Below, in pieces: positions 33,480 to 45,463 of a DNA stretch of 64,000 nt. Under the pieces are notes generated by a model. The model worked only from the letters and a program-made list of their open reading frames with translations. It had not been told where the DNA came from and searched no databases. The DNA lies in assembly GCF_040412425.1 (NCBI RefSeq), contig NC_089749.1:38947070-39011069 (forward strand). Reading direction: 5' to 3'. The translations under genes and the position numbers were made by a program. Source of the stretch: Macrobrachium rosenbergii (Eukaryota > Arthropoda > Malacostraca > Decapoda > Palaemonidae). Positions within the stretch are counted from its first letter, which is position 1, and the number at the start of each line of letters is the position of its first letter.

Positions 33480-36400
33480 TTTTTCAAAAATTCACCAAAA
33501 ATCAAAATATTGTGCTAGAGACTTTCCAATTGTGCCAAAATGAAGGAAATTGATTGAATATTACTAGACTGTAAGTTTTTTTTAGCTTACAATTGCATTT
33601 TTTGAACCATTTCGATCGAGTTAAAGTTGACCGAAGGTTGATTTTTTCTATTTATCGTTATTTCGATGTAAATATTTAAAAACTGTGAAGAGCTAAAGGA
33701 ATGATTTATTTTTGTTGTATTCTACATGAAATTGCGCACATTTTGATGTATAACACTTTATGTAACGAATAATATGAAACGGCGAAAAAATTACGGCAAA
33801 CTGACGCAAGAAATGACACGATTTTCAGCGGAGTCCGCGCGCGCGGAGCGGAGGAAATTATTTTTTTCAAAAATTCACCAAAAATCTAAATATTGTGCTA
33901 GAGACTTTCCGTTTGTTGCAAAATGAAGGTAAGTGATTGATTGTTACTCGAATGTAATAATTATGGCTTACGAATGCGTTTTTCGATCATTTCGGTCGAG
34001 TCAAAGTTGACCGAACGTTAAAATTTTGTCAGTTATCGTTATTTCGGCGAAAATATTAAAAAACTGTGAAGAGCTAAAGGAATGATATATTTTTTGTCGT
34101 ATTCTACATGAAATTGCGCACATTTTGATGTATAACACTTTATGTAACGAATAATATGAAAGGGCGAAAAAATTACGGAAAGCTGACGCAAGAAATGACA
34201 CGATTTTCAGCTGATTCCGCGCGCGCGGAGCGAAGGAAATTATTTTTTTCAAAAATTCACCAAAAATCTAAATATTGTGCTAGAGACTTTCCGTTTGTTG
34301 CAAAATGAAGGTAAATGATTGATTGTTACTCGAATGTAATAATTATGGCTTACGAATGCGTTTTTCGATCATTTCGGTCGAGTCAAAGTTGACCGAACGT
34401 TAAAATTTTGTCAGTTATCGTTATTTCGGCGAAAATATTAAAAAACTTTGAAGAGCTAAAGGAATGATATATTTTTAGTCGTATTCTACATGAAATTGCG
34501 CACATTTTGATGTATAACACTTTATATAACGAATAATATGAAAGGGCGAAAAAATTACGGAAAGCTGACGCAAGAAATGACACGATTTTCAGCTGATTCC
34601 GCGCGCGCGGAGCGAAGGAAATTATTTTTTTCAAAAATTCACCAAAAATCTAAATATTGTGCTAGAGACTTTCCGTTTGTTGCAAAATGAAGGTAAATGA
34701 TTGATTGTTACTCGAATGTAATAATTATGGCTTACGAATGCGTTTTTCGATCATTTCGGTCGAGTCAAAGTTGACCAAACGTTAAAATTTTGTCAGTTAT
34801 CGTTATTTCGGCGAAAATATTAAAAACCTGTGAAGAGTTAAAGGAATGATTTATTTTTTGTTGTATTCTACATGAAATTGCGCACATTTTGATGTATAAC
34901 ACTTTATGTAACGAATAATATGAAACGGCGAAAAATTACGGCAAGCAGACGCAAGAAATGCCAGGATTTTCAGCGGATTCCGCGCGCGCGGAGCGAAGGA
35001 AAAATTTTTTTCAAAAATTCACCAAAAATCTAAATATTGTGCTAGAGACTTTCCGTTTGTTGCAGAATGAAGGTAAATGATTGATTGTTACTCGAATGTA
35101 ATAATTATGGCTTACGGATGCGTTTTTCGATCATTTCGGTCGAGTCAAAGTTGACCGAAGGTTGATTTTTTTCTATTTATCGTTATTTCGATGTAAATAT
35201 TTAAAAACTGTGAAGAGCTAAAGGAATGATATATTTTTTGTTGTATTCTACATGAAATTGCGCACATTTTGATGTATAACACTTTATGTAACGAATAATA
35301 TGAAAGGGCGAAAAAATTACGGCAAGCTGACGCAAGAAATGACACGATTTTCAGCTGATTCCGCGCGCGCGGAGCGGAGGAAATTATTTTTTTCAAAAAT
35401 TCACCAAAAATCTAAATATTGTGCTAGAGACTTTCCGTTTGTTGCAAAATGAAGGTAAATGATTGATTGTTACTCGAATGTAATAATTATGGCTTACGAA
35501 TGCGTTTTTCGATCATTTCTGTCGAGTCAAAGTTGACCGAACGTTAAAATTTTGTCAGTTATCGTTATTTCGGCGAAAATATTAAAACCTGTGAAGAGCT
35601 AAAGGAATGATTTATTTTTTGTTGTATTCTACATGAAATTCCGCACATTTTGATGTATAACACTTTATGTTACGAATAATATGAAACGGCGAAAAAATTA
35701 CGGCAAGCAGACGCAAGAAATGCCAGGATTTTCAGCGGATTCCGCGCGCGCGGAGCGAAGGGAAAATTTTTTTCAAAAATTCACCAAAAATCTAAATATT
35801 GTGCTAGAGACTTTCCGTTTGTTGCAGAATGAAGGTAAATGATTGATTGTTACTCGAATGTAATAATTATGGCTTACGGATGCGTTTTTCGATCATTTCG
35901 GTCGAGTCAAAGTTGACCGAAGGTTGATTTTTTCTATTTATCGTTATTTCGATGTAAATATTTAAAAACTGTGAAGAGCTAAAGGAATGATTTATTTTTT
36001 GTTGTATTCTACATGAAATTGCGCACATTTTGATGTATAACACTTTATGTGACGAATAATATGAAAGGGCGAAAAAAGTACGGCAAGTTGACGCAAGAAA
36101 TGCCACGATTTTCAGCTGATTCCGCGCGCGCGGAGCGGAGGAAATTATTTTTTTCAAAAATTCACCAAAAATCTAAATATTGTGCTAGAGACTTTCCGTT
36201 TGTTGCAAAATGAAGGTAAATGATTGGTTGTTACTCGAATGTAATAATTATGGCTTACGAATGCGTTTTTCGATCATTTCGGTCGAGTCAAAGTTGACCG
36301 AACGTTAAAATTTTGTCAGTTATCGTTATTTCGGCGAAAATATTAAAAACCTGTGAAGAGCTAAAGCAATGACTTATTTTTTGTTGTATTCTACATGAAA

Positions 36401-36690
36401 TTCCGCACATTTTGATGTATAACACTTTATGTAACGAATAATATGAAACGGCGAAAAAATTACGGCAAGCTGACGCAAGAAATGCCAGGATTTTCAGCGG
36501 ATTCCGCGCGCGCGGAGCGAAGGAAAAATTTTTTTTTTTCGAAAATTCACCAAAAATCTAATTTTCAGCGGATTCCGCGCGCGCGGAGCAAAGGAAAATT
36601 TTTTTTTCAAAAATTCACCAAAAATCTAAATATTGTGCTAGAGACTTTCCGTTTGTTGCAAAATGAAGGAAAAGGATTGAATATCACCAG
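33480..36690. repeat. ~381 bp satellite array inside P3
   Basis: At least eight units with GTGCTAGAGAC at about 33512, 33895, 34277, 34659, 35039, 35421, 35802 and 36183, plus a partial unit near 36637. From the second unit on, each carries the GC palindrome TCCGCGCGCGCGGA. Units alternate between two subtypes (for example GAACGTTAAAATTTT versus GAAGGTTGATTTTTT), suggesting partial higher-order amplification. Confidence 0.9.
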
Positions 36691-36731
36691 AATACGAGAT
36701 TTTTTGCTTACCCAAAAGAGACCCAAGTAAA

Positions 36732-36734
<3 letters not shown>

Positions 36735-36808
<74 letters not shown>
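36735..36808. repeat. (AT)n microsatellite in P3
   Basis: About 37 AT units between the satellite array and the transposase 3' region. Confidence 0.95.
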
Positions 36809-36813
<5 letters not shown>

Positions 36814-37202
36814 CATTCATACATAGACACATAAATTATATTTTTTTTTACTTTGTTACGAAAACATAACTAAAAGGAATGGTTGTGAAAAACTTTGTTT
36901 TTGCATAAAACGAAATTATACAAAACAGCAATGAATACAGATATATAAAAACTTGTAATAAATATAAAACTAAAAATAAATTTAATGCAGAATACTCACT
37001 CGTAAATATAAAACTAAAAATAAATTCAATGTAGAATACTCACTCGTAAATATAAAACTAAAAAAAAAATAAATGCAGAATACTCACTCGTAATCCTGAC
37101 TCTTCGTGCTGTTTCTTGTTTTCTCCCTCCTCCATTGAAGAGTCTTGCATTTTTTTCCTCCCGACATGATGGGGCACAAGCGGAGGAGGGAGACGCGCAC
37201 CC
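36809..37202. other. Non-coding region downstream of the P3 transposase
   Basis: Contains two to three direct repeats of a ~55-bp AT-rich segment (AATACTCACTCGTAA and ATAAAACTAAAAA near 36990-37095). I see no gene. Confidence 0.5.
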
Positions 37203-39329
37203 TTACTGATGGTGGGCCGCCCTTTGGCGGCTCGCTGCGCCCTCCCGTGTTGCTTGGGCAGGCGCACTCCAATAAATAACTGCATTGTGGTACCTGCGGT
37301 TACACTCATCCAACCTGCAAAGTGCTACCTTGCAGGTGCGACAAACGTACTGGCTGTCTCTCCTCTTGCCATTCATATGGCACACCCGGCACCGTTTCTG
37401 TCTACCCCCTTCGATGAGCTCCAGTGTGTGATCTCCTGGCTGCAGCCGACACACAGGGTCGGCTACCCAACGGGACACTGGAATTGAGAGGGGCACCTTC
37501 AGGGCGTGGCACCTTCAGGGGCGGCGGCATCTTCAGGGGCGGCGTCATCATCAAGGTCGGCAGCAGCAGGGGCGGCGCCGGCAGGATGAGGAATTATGAT
37601 GTCGGGTATCTCACAACATCTGACCTTTCCTCTCGGGACAGAGCTGGAGCTCGGGGCAGGGGGGCGCCGTTGGAAGGCCACTCCTCCGGATCGAAGTTGA
37701 TGAGGGCATTCTCAGCCACCTCAAGAAACTGGATGTGGGTCAACCTCCGAGCGTCCGAATTATACCCACAGTAAATGATGTAGGCATTCTGGAGGGCCAA
37801 CTGAAGGAGGTATTTGAGGAGCTTCTGTGTCCACCTCCTGGTTCTCCTGGCGAAGGATAATACTGGATGAGTTGATCAAAGAGATCAACTCCTCCCATGT
37901 GCCTGTTGTAGTCCCGATGACAGTAGGGCGTTGGACACGAAACTCCTCAAACGTAACTCGGCCCTGCCCGCGTCTTCTTCCGCTGGGTGATCTCCTCTTG
38001 GATGGGCTCATGACTCGTCGTAATCATGGGCACGAGTCGGACCCCTTCCAACAGATGACGAAGACATCTCCCTTCCGCCGCCACTCTGTCTCTCCTCTTG
38101 CAAGATGTTGTGGGTGGCTAGCAAACCTCTTGAGGACATTCTGGGCCCCACGCACCAACCGAAGGGTACCACTGACGCACACCTGCTTCATACAGTTCCT
38201 GGGCCAGGGATACCGAGTTATAATAATTATCCATAAACAGGTGGTATCCCTGGTTACGGAAACGATTCACAAGACTGAAGACAGTGTCACGCAGCGTGGA
38301 GAAGACCCCCACACACACCAAGAAGTCCACGACGTATCCAGTGTTGGCTTCCATAATAAAAAATAACTTTACACCATACTTCTTTGGCTTCTTCGGGTTG
38401 TACACTTTGATACTTAGACGCCCTTTGTATGGCATCATACCCTCATCCAAAGAAAGGTTCTTCGAAGGAACCACGAGAGTCTGACACCGTTCACGAATGA
38501 ACTCCAACACTGGGCGGACTAAGATGAGGCGGTCAGGGTTATTCCGGGGTATAGCCCTTCGGTTGAAGGCATTGAAATACCTGTCCAACGCCAGGAAACT
38601 ATCACGGGACATAATGCCGGCCACATTAGGCGTACTTAAAAAAAAATTCCGCCTCCAATATGGCCTGACGTCAGCAGCAGGCATCATCCCAAAGAATATG
38701 TGGAGCCCCAAAAAGTGCGCCATGTCCGTGAGGTTGCAGCCCCGCCAGCGGTGCGACAACGTCGTCCGCAATTCCTCACGGCAGTACCGAGCGTAATCTA
38801 CCGTCTCCGCAACCAGGAATTCAAGCAATTCCCGCGTCAGGAAAAGCTGAATGAACCCCAGTACCGTGAGAGGCACAGGGACGGTCAGTCCAGGTACTGC
38901 CGTGAATGGGTGCATGTTAGGTGGGGTGGGGTCCTCCGACCACCCCTCATCACTTTCGGACGAACGGCCTTCACCTGAGCTGCCGCGACGTTGCGACCTT
39001 CTACGGGTTTGCGCACGTGCACGGGCACATCTTCGCACTCTCACACTCCCAGCTGGGCCGTCTCCTTCACTTTCCCCATCACTTTCTGTTTCGTCCCCAC
39101 CAGCCACAATCGAGTCATCCTCTTCCTCCTCCAACTCACTTTCTCCCTCGTAGGCACTAAACCCACTAAACTCTAATTCACTTTCCTGCTGAGGATCCTG
39201 CACGGACATTGGTGGCAAATATTCGTCATCGCTGACATCAGGCGTTATGTCGTCATCGCTAGATGACCAACTACCACCAAAATCAGGACTTTCGACCTGC
39301 TCGATTGAGCTCCAACAAGTACTCATCAA
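37203..39329 (-). pseudogene. piggyBac transposase of P3 (frameshifted)
   Basis: A DDE transposase of the piggyBac family (DDE_Tnp_1_7 type) that would cut and paste the element at TTAA. The N-terminal 403 residues are open from ATG 39329. They comprise an acidic Ser/Glu-rich leader, a basic patch and a domain starting near NMHPFTAVPGL. Catalytic Asp residues sit in LSLDEGMMPYKGR, YVVDFLVCVG and LFMDNYYNSV. Frame breaks near 38150, 37830 and 37500 follow. The C-terminal parts are still recognisable: ARRTRRWTQKLLKYLL near 37830 and a cysteine-rich domain (CRVCHMNG..., CRTCKVALC, YHN) at 37260-37420 that binds the transposon ends. Inactive as it stands. Confidence 0.87.
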
Positions 39330-39995
39330 TGTCCTTTTGTTGGAGGCCTCCCAAATGTTTTCAGATGCCCTCAGACACCCCGATGCTTCCTAGGGGTCGT
39401 AAAAGGAACGGGATGTGGTCCTTGGTCGCCATAGGTCACACGTGGCCGAACAACACGCTGCTGAGAAGCTGGGTCACTCTGGTTGCTGGGTCCTTCTCCA
39501 GCATCCAAGTCCAAAACTCGCCTCACACGCTCACTTCTGACAGGCAATGTGCGCCTTTCACGCTCCTGACGCCTTTGCGACATCTCTGCAAACGTTCTGT
39601 TGCAGCACGAATTCGCTAACACTCGCAAAAGTTCAGCAAAACACGTCTGCATCAAAATATCGCTCCCGCAAGGCGCTACTCTGATGCTCTCTGATGCGAG
39701 ATGGGGGAAATTCGCGCATGCGCGTCTGGGTGACGCTCAGAAACAAAACAACAGCTGAATCCGTGAACTCCCAGTATCCGCTGAGGCGCGGGATTTGAAA
39801 TCTTCCGCAAACTAGGCCTATAATTATTTTTCCGCGAATATTTAAAAACAGCATTTTCAGTCGATGTTTGCAACGTCCACTCGGCATTCGACAGACAATT
39901 TTGGACGACGTTTAAAACGTCCAACAGGCGTTTAAGGGTTAATATAATTTCAAAGTCATCTTAAACATTTTACCCTTAAAAATTTATACATAAAC

Positions 39996-39998
<3 letters not shown>

Positions 39999-40052
<54 letters not shown>
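39999..40052. repeat. (GA)n microsatellite
   Basis: 27 GA units just beyond the P3 right end. Confidence 0.95.
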
Positions 40053-40054
<2 letters not shown>

Positions 40055-40469
40055 CCTCATATGAGTACTGTATCTATAAAAGAATTTGGGTGATGGACGG
40101 GAATCCTCATATGAGTATTAATGTTACGCGCCATATGATTTCGCTGTATTGAGCAGGAGAGAGTTTCCATCACTTCAATGGCCCATAAAGGAATGGTGGC
40201 AACTTTAGACTCAGCTCAGCTCAGAAAGTGGGCATCTCAAGGAGATCAGTATTCTTGACTTGATGGGGAGATGCATTGCTCCTTTATCTCCCATGACGTC
40301 TTTTTATTTATTTGCTCATGCATATACCCAAGGATTGCTGTTGGTGTTAGTTTTTATCTTTTATGATATGATGTCAGTTATAATTGTAATTCGGCAAAGA
40401 AAAGTGCAAAGAAATATTAGAAAAAACATGCATACCTCCAAAAAAGTTACTGCATCTCCCGATCTCAGT
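40053..40469. other. Unassigned sequence
   Basis: Contains a short direct repeat GGGAATCCTCATATGAGTA near 40060 and 40100. I see no coding or RNA signal in it. Confidence 0.4.
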
Positions 40470-40860
40470 AAATTTATGTGAATATTTAAAAAAAATATAT
40501 TCAGAATTTGTTACTGATTTTAGTTCCTGTCTCCTATGACAATGTGTGAGCTGTTATTATAATTTTACAAAATAAAATAAAATAAATTAGAAAAAACATG
40601 CCTAACTTGGTAAAATTTATGAGCGTTTTGTAAAAGAGGCCTCAAACAAGGTTGTAAATATTGTAATCACTTTCAACCTCCCGTGGTAGGGAAAATTTTT
40701 TAGTATTTTGTTTCTTACACCATGTGCATTTGCATATTTTCCCTTTTCCATTGATGCGCTTTTTCTTAAATTGGCCAACCTTAACGTTTACCCAGTCTGG
40801 GAGGGTGTATGATATATAGTTAGCCTGTCCCTTAAGGGCTAAACAATTAAAAATGTCAAT
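40470..40860. repeat. Dispersed repeat R, copy 2
   Basis: Same orientation and order of blocks as 2300-2690, but without an adjoining hAT transposase. Confidence 0.6.
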
Positions 40861-40933
40861 AATACAGTATATAGCATGTGTATCTATCATCCACTCTCCC
40901 TTTCTATCTATCTATCATCTCTCACCATTGGTG

Positions 40934-40936
<3 letters not shown>

Positions 40937-41013
<77 letters not shown>
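40937..41013. repeat. (GA)n microsatellite
   Basis: About 38 GA units, preceded by an (ATCT)n-like stretch at 40895-40920. Confidence 0.95.
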
Positions 41014-41014
<1 letters not shown>

Positions 41015-41319
41015 ACTGGATGGGCAACATCACATATTTGACCATCAAGAGGGCAACACTTTCTGCCCTTGTGGTCAATATGTCAAGATATTTGACATAT
41101 TTGCAGGTTACACCCTCCCCCCTCACTCAAGGAGACTGGGAAAAAGATGAGGGAAAAAATTTATTTAGCTCAAATCTTACTAATTCACTATATTTTTTTA
41201 ATGAATTGATAATTTGCTGTGTTTACATTAATATTATTTGAACATTACTAAATCCTTTATTTATCATACAAAATAAATGATACTACATATTACATATGCA
41301 TAAAAATTCTCTCATCTCA

Positions 41320-41322
<3 letters not shown>
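41014..41322. other. Unassigned sequence between GA arrays
   Basis: AT-rich. It contains CAAGATATTTGACATATTTG but nothing I can assign. Confidence 0.4.

Positions 41323-41405
<83 letters not shown>
41323..41405. repeat. (GA)n microsatellite
   Basis: About 41 GA units. Confidence 0.95.
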
Positions 41406-41408
<3 letters not shown>

Positions 41409-41672
41409 ATCATTTTTATTACTGTATTTGATGTTATTATTTAATCTTATCAAGCTTATTATTAATATGTGAAAATTAGTATTGGAAATCATTATTCTAT
41501 CATAAAATGGACCCTCTAAGAATGCTCATATTATTATCCTGAAACACATACTGTATATTATTTTAATATAATTTTAATATTACTTTAATATAATTTTAAT
41601 ATTTCAATCACTTCAATATAATTTCAATAGTATCAATTGTGAGCATCTACAGTATCTATGACGGGTGAAAAA
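41406..41672. other. AT-rich flank of DIRS D
   Basis: Contains short repeats of TTTAATATAATTTTAATATT at about 41560-41630. No gene is visible. Confidence 0.4.
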
Positions 41673-41908
41673 TGGTATTTTCATTATAAAATAAGTTTTT
41701 AAATATACTTACCTGGTAGTTACATATATATAGCTTTATCCTGCCGATTCGTCGGCGCGCACGGCAGAAATTCAAAATTCGCGGCAATCGCCGATAGATG
41801 GCCAGGTGGTCATACCTGAGCGCCCTCTACTAGGTACCTAGAACCATTCCCAATTGTCCTCAGAAATTCCATGCCCCTGTTCTCAGAGGGGAGGAGGGAG
41901 GGACCTTT
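41673..41908. repeat. 3' inverted terminal repeat of DIRS D
   Basis: Inverse of 48125-48345. Shared blocks are GCCAGGTGGTCATACCTGAG, GCGCCCTCTACTAGGTACCT and AACCATTCCCAATTGTCCTC. Confidence 0.87.
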
Positions 41909-42010
41909 TATATATGTAACTACCAGGTAAGTATATTTAAAAACTTATTTTATAATGAAAATACCATTTTTAAATATCTAACTTCCCTGGTAGTTACATA
42001 TATATAGCTG
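41909..42010. other. Internal complementary region of DIRS D
   Basis: ATATATGTAACTACCAGGTA onward is the inverse of the left outer end. TTTTTAAATATCTAACTTCC onward is the inverse of the right outer end. They meet near 41962 (AATACCA/TTTTTAAA), reconstructing the circle junction. Confidence 0.87.
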
Positions 42011-42424
42011 ATTGACACCCTTGGTGGTGGGTTAGAGAACCAAAACACCGTTGGGAATTCGTATAATTACTAACTATATATTAGCTGTAACCATACTCTG
42101 GTTCTTACCTGATAAGGATGCTGGCTTCATAGTTATCCTGCCTCATTCGCCTGCATTCCTTGAGAAACCCAGCGACCCATCCAGGGGGCTGTAGAAAGTC
42201 TCTATGGGGCTGTCACACGGTCCTCGACCTTAACATGACTAGACCACCACCCTTGCTATCCTGGCATAGCCATGGACAAAGAGATGACCACCTGACCCAC
42301 TAAAATCACTAAAAACACACTCCATAAATCCTAACTTAGACTTGCAACCCCAGACTGTGGAAGGTTGCAACAACCTTCACAGACAACCTGTGAGTTCAAA
42401 TCAAGAAAAGGCAAGGGTATAAGG
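42011..42424. other. 3' untranslated region of DIRS D
   Basis: Non-coding sequence between the ICR and the recombinase stop. Nothing further is seen. Confidence 0.45.
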
Positions 42425-43490
42425 TTATATGTTAGAGGCAGTAGTACCTTCTCCAACTATGGCGCCGGAGGCAATGTAAGGACCTAGGGAACAACAATCC
42501 TCATATTGGGTCTGTACTTCTTTAAGGTAACAATCTGCGAAGATAGACTTGCTTTGCCAGAATGTCGCTTCCAAAATCGATTTCATCGACTTATTATGTC
42601 TAAAAGCCATCGAAGTTGCCACAGCTCTTACTTCATGAGCTTTGACTTTGAAGATTGGGAAGTTTTTCTCGTCACAGTTTTGGTGAGCTTCCCTTATTAA
42701 ATCCTTGATAAAGAATGCCAGAGCATTCTTTGATAAGGGCAACGAAGGTTTCTTCACCGAGCACCAGAGGTTGTCCGACTGACCTCTCATGTTTCTGGTC
42801 CTCTGTAGATAAAATTTTAGGGCCCTAACTGGACAAAGGCCTCTCTCTTTTCCCGTCCTACTAAATGAGACAGCCCTGGTATGGTAAAGGATCTGGGCCA
42901 TGGTTGAGACGGGTTCTCATTTTTAGCGAGGAAACCTAGTTGTAGAGAGCAGACTGCATTCTCCCCATTGAAGCCTACCTTCTTGCTAAAGGCTTGTAAT
43001 TCTCCTACCCTCTTGGCAGTAGCCAACGCAACCAGGAAAAGGGTCTTCTTAGTGAGATCCTTCCATGAAGCCTTATCGAGAGGTTCAAACCTGCTCGAGG
43101 TTAAAACTTTAGGACTACGCCCAAATTCCAAGAGGGGGTCGGGTTGTCCTTCCTTTTAACCGTCTCAAAAGACCTTAAGAGGTCCGTGAGGTCTTTGTCT
43201 CCCGACACATCAAGATTTCTGTGACGGAAGACGGAAGCAAGCATGCTGCGGTATCCCTTGATGGTTGATACTGCTAGGTTTCCTTGGACTTTTAAATGCA
43301 GCAGAAAATCTGCCATTTGAGTTATAGAGGTACTGGAAGAGGAAATGTTATTATTTCTGCACCACTCCCTGAATACGTCCCATTTTGATTGGTACACCTT
43401 GAGTGTGGACGTTTCTCCTCGCTCTCGCGATAGCTCTTGCAGCTTCCTTGAAAAGCCCTTTGCTCTTGCCAGCTTTTCGATAGTCGAAAG
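42425..43490 (-). pseudogene. Tyrosine recombinase of DIRS D (frameshifted)
   Basis: The N-terminal SAM-like domain at 43101-43470 has LKVYQSKWDVFREWCRNN and TQMADFLLHLKVQGNLAV. The catalytic Arg block KRVGELQAFSKKVGF is at 42817-43131. The C-terminal part at 42425-42901 has KAHEVRAVATSMAFR (H-x-x-R) and FADCYLKEV (Tyr nucleophile), ending GEGTTASNI. Frame changes near 43120 and 42880 break the gene. All three catalytic landmarks remain readable, so decay is recent. Confidence 0.85.
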
Positions 43491-43499
43491 GCAGTTAGG

Positions 43500-45463
43500 T
43501 TGAGAGCGAGGAGATTTTGATGGTATCTCTCTATATGCGGCTGTCTGAGTAGATCGATCCGACAAGGTAACGACCTGGGGGTGTCTACTAGCCACTCCAT
43601 CACCTCTGTGATCCATGGTCTCATGGGCCAAAAAGGAGCTATCAGGGTCATGCGGGCGTCGTTCGACTCCCTGAACTTCTTCATGACTCTGTCTAGGATC
43701 TTGAACGGGGGAAAAGCGTACATGTTTAGTCCCCCCCCAATCCATGAGGAAGGCGTCCACTGCCACTGCTTCCTGGTCTGGGAGTGGAGAACAGTAGACT
43801 GGTAACCTCTTCGTTCTCTGTGTTGCAAATAGGTCTATTGACGGTTCTCCCCACAGATTCCAAAGCCTGTTGCACACCTCGTGATGTAAGGTCCATTCTG
43901 TCGAGAGAACCTGTCTTCCTCTGCTGAGGAGATCCGCTCTGACGTTCTTCTCTCCCTCTATAAAGCGGGTGATCAGAGTTAAATTGTTTGCTTCTGCCCA
44001 CAACAGGAGATCCTTTGCTGCCTCGTAAAGGGAATCCGAACGAGTGCCCCCGTTTCTTGATGTAGGCCAACGCTGTGGTGTTGTCTGCATTGACCTGTAC
44101 TATCTTGTTCTGGACCTTCTCCTGAAAGTGGACTAGCGCTAGATGAATGGCCACCAGTTCCTTGACGTTTATATGCCATTTCTTCTGATAGTTTTCCCAC
44201 AGACCTGAGATCTCGCCCTTCCCCAGCGTTGCACCCCACCCCACGTCTGATGCGTCTGAATACAACACTAGGTCGGGGTTCTTCTGTTGAAGTTCGAGGC
44301 CCTTTTGTAGTTTGTTGGGGTCGTTCCACCAACTCAAATGATTTTTGATTCCCAGAGGGATCGGAATCCACTTCTCTATATCTTGGCCTCTTTTCCAAAA
44401 GTTTGACAAATGGAACTGAAGTGGACGTAGATGTAGTCTTCCCAGGGGGACGAATTGTTCGATCGAGGAGAGGGTCCCTAGCAGACTCATCCACTCCCTC
44501 GCCGAACAGGTCCATCTCCCTAAAAAGAGCTTCACCTTTTCCAGGCAATCCAGAATGCATTTCGGGGCTGGAAAAGCCCGAAAAACTACTGACTGAATTC
44601 TCATCCCCAGGTAAATGATGTCTTGTGAAGGCGTTAGCTGTGATTTGGTTAGATTTATTACTAGTCCTAACTGTTGTGTCAACTTCATTGTCACTCGAAG
44701 ATCCTCCAGACACTTTGCTTGTGATCTGGCTCTGATTAGCCAGTCGTCCAGGTACATCGATATCCGTATTCCTTTTAGATGTAACCAGCAAGCTACGTTC
44801 GATGCCACTCGTGAGAAAACGTAAGGAGCCGTGTTCAGTCCAAAACAAAGTGCTCTGAACTGATAAGTTGTCCCGAGATGCACAAACCTCAGATATTTTC
44901 TGTAGTTCGGGTGAATTGGTACGTGAAAATACGCGTCCTGTAGGTCTATCGAGACCATCCAGTCTTCTTGTCTGGTGCCTGCTAGGACTGACGCAGATGT
45001 CTCCATAGCAAACTTGACTTTGCTTATGTACTTGTTCAATGGACTTACGTCCAGAACTGGTCTCCAACCCCGAGTTCTTGGGTACCAGAAAAAGTCTGTT
45101 GTAAAACCCCCCTGACGAGAGGTCCTTTACCTCTTCTATTGCTGATTTTGATAGCATCTGGGTCACCTGTTCCTCAAGAGCTAATGCTTTGCTCCCCGAG
45201 TAAGTAGTTGTCAACTCTAACGGCTCTGGTGAAAGAGGAGGTTTCCTTAGGAAGGGGATCTTGTATCCTTCCTTCAAAACTTCGACTGTCCAGTCGTCCG
45301 CTCCCCTTTGGCTCCACTCTTGCCAGAAGTGGGATAATCTGGCTCCCACTTGTGTCTGGAGGATGTTGTGTTCACTTCCTGGGTTTCGGTTGTTGCTTGG
45401 GGTTCTTACGAGGTTGTCCTCCAGAAGCCATTCTCTGACTCCCTCTCGAAAGTGCTCTCCCAC
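43500..45463 (-). pseudogene. Pol of DIRS D: reverse transcriptase, RNase H, methyltransferase-like
   Basis: It begins in a frame overlapping the gag 3' end (VGARLSHFWQEWSQRGADDW near 45330, then FYNRLFLVPKNSG). A frameshift near 45060 moves to WRPVLDVSPLNKY. Motifs include MVSIDLQDAYFHVPI, FGLNTAPYVFSRV and MYLDDWLIRA. RNase H follows with LYSDASDVGWGATLG, VKELVAIHLAL and VNADNTTALAYIKKRG. A second shift near 44070 leads to RADLLSRGRQVLSTEW. The methyltransferase-like part has SIDLFATQRTKRLPVYCSP and, after another shift near 43730, MYAFPPFKILDRVMKKF with LIAPFWPMRPW. The overlap with gag suggests translation by frameshifting or internal initiation. Confidence 0.86.

Larger units (their letters stand above)
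33043..39942 (-). mobile_element. P3: 6.9-kb piggyBac-like element with satellite array and transposase
   Basis: Bounded by TTAA duplications, with left end TTAACCCTTTAACGCC and right end GGCGTTTAAGGGTTAA. The left half is an eight-unit ~381-bp satellite array plus an (AT)n run. The right half holds a broken piggyBac transposase read leftwards. The left ~250 bp and the right ~580 bp match P2. It is the only member here linking this satellite and a transposase under one pair of termini, so it is probably a recent relative of the family's autonomous form. Confidence 0.85.

Noticed and set aside
33480..36690. CRISPR-like or coding tandem array (repeated minus-strand frames of ~83 codons)
   Set aside because: Units of ~381 bp without short repeat/spacer structure in a eukaryotic genome are a satellite. 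The repeated open frames are a by-product of the repeat and differ by frameshifts between units.
37203..37800. Plus-strand frames opposite the P3 transposase C-terminus
   Set aside because: The minus strand carries the cysteine-rich domain and the RRTRRW block, so the plus-strand frames are antisense by-products.
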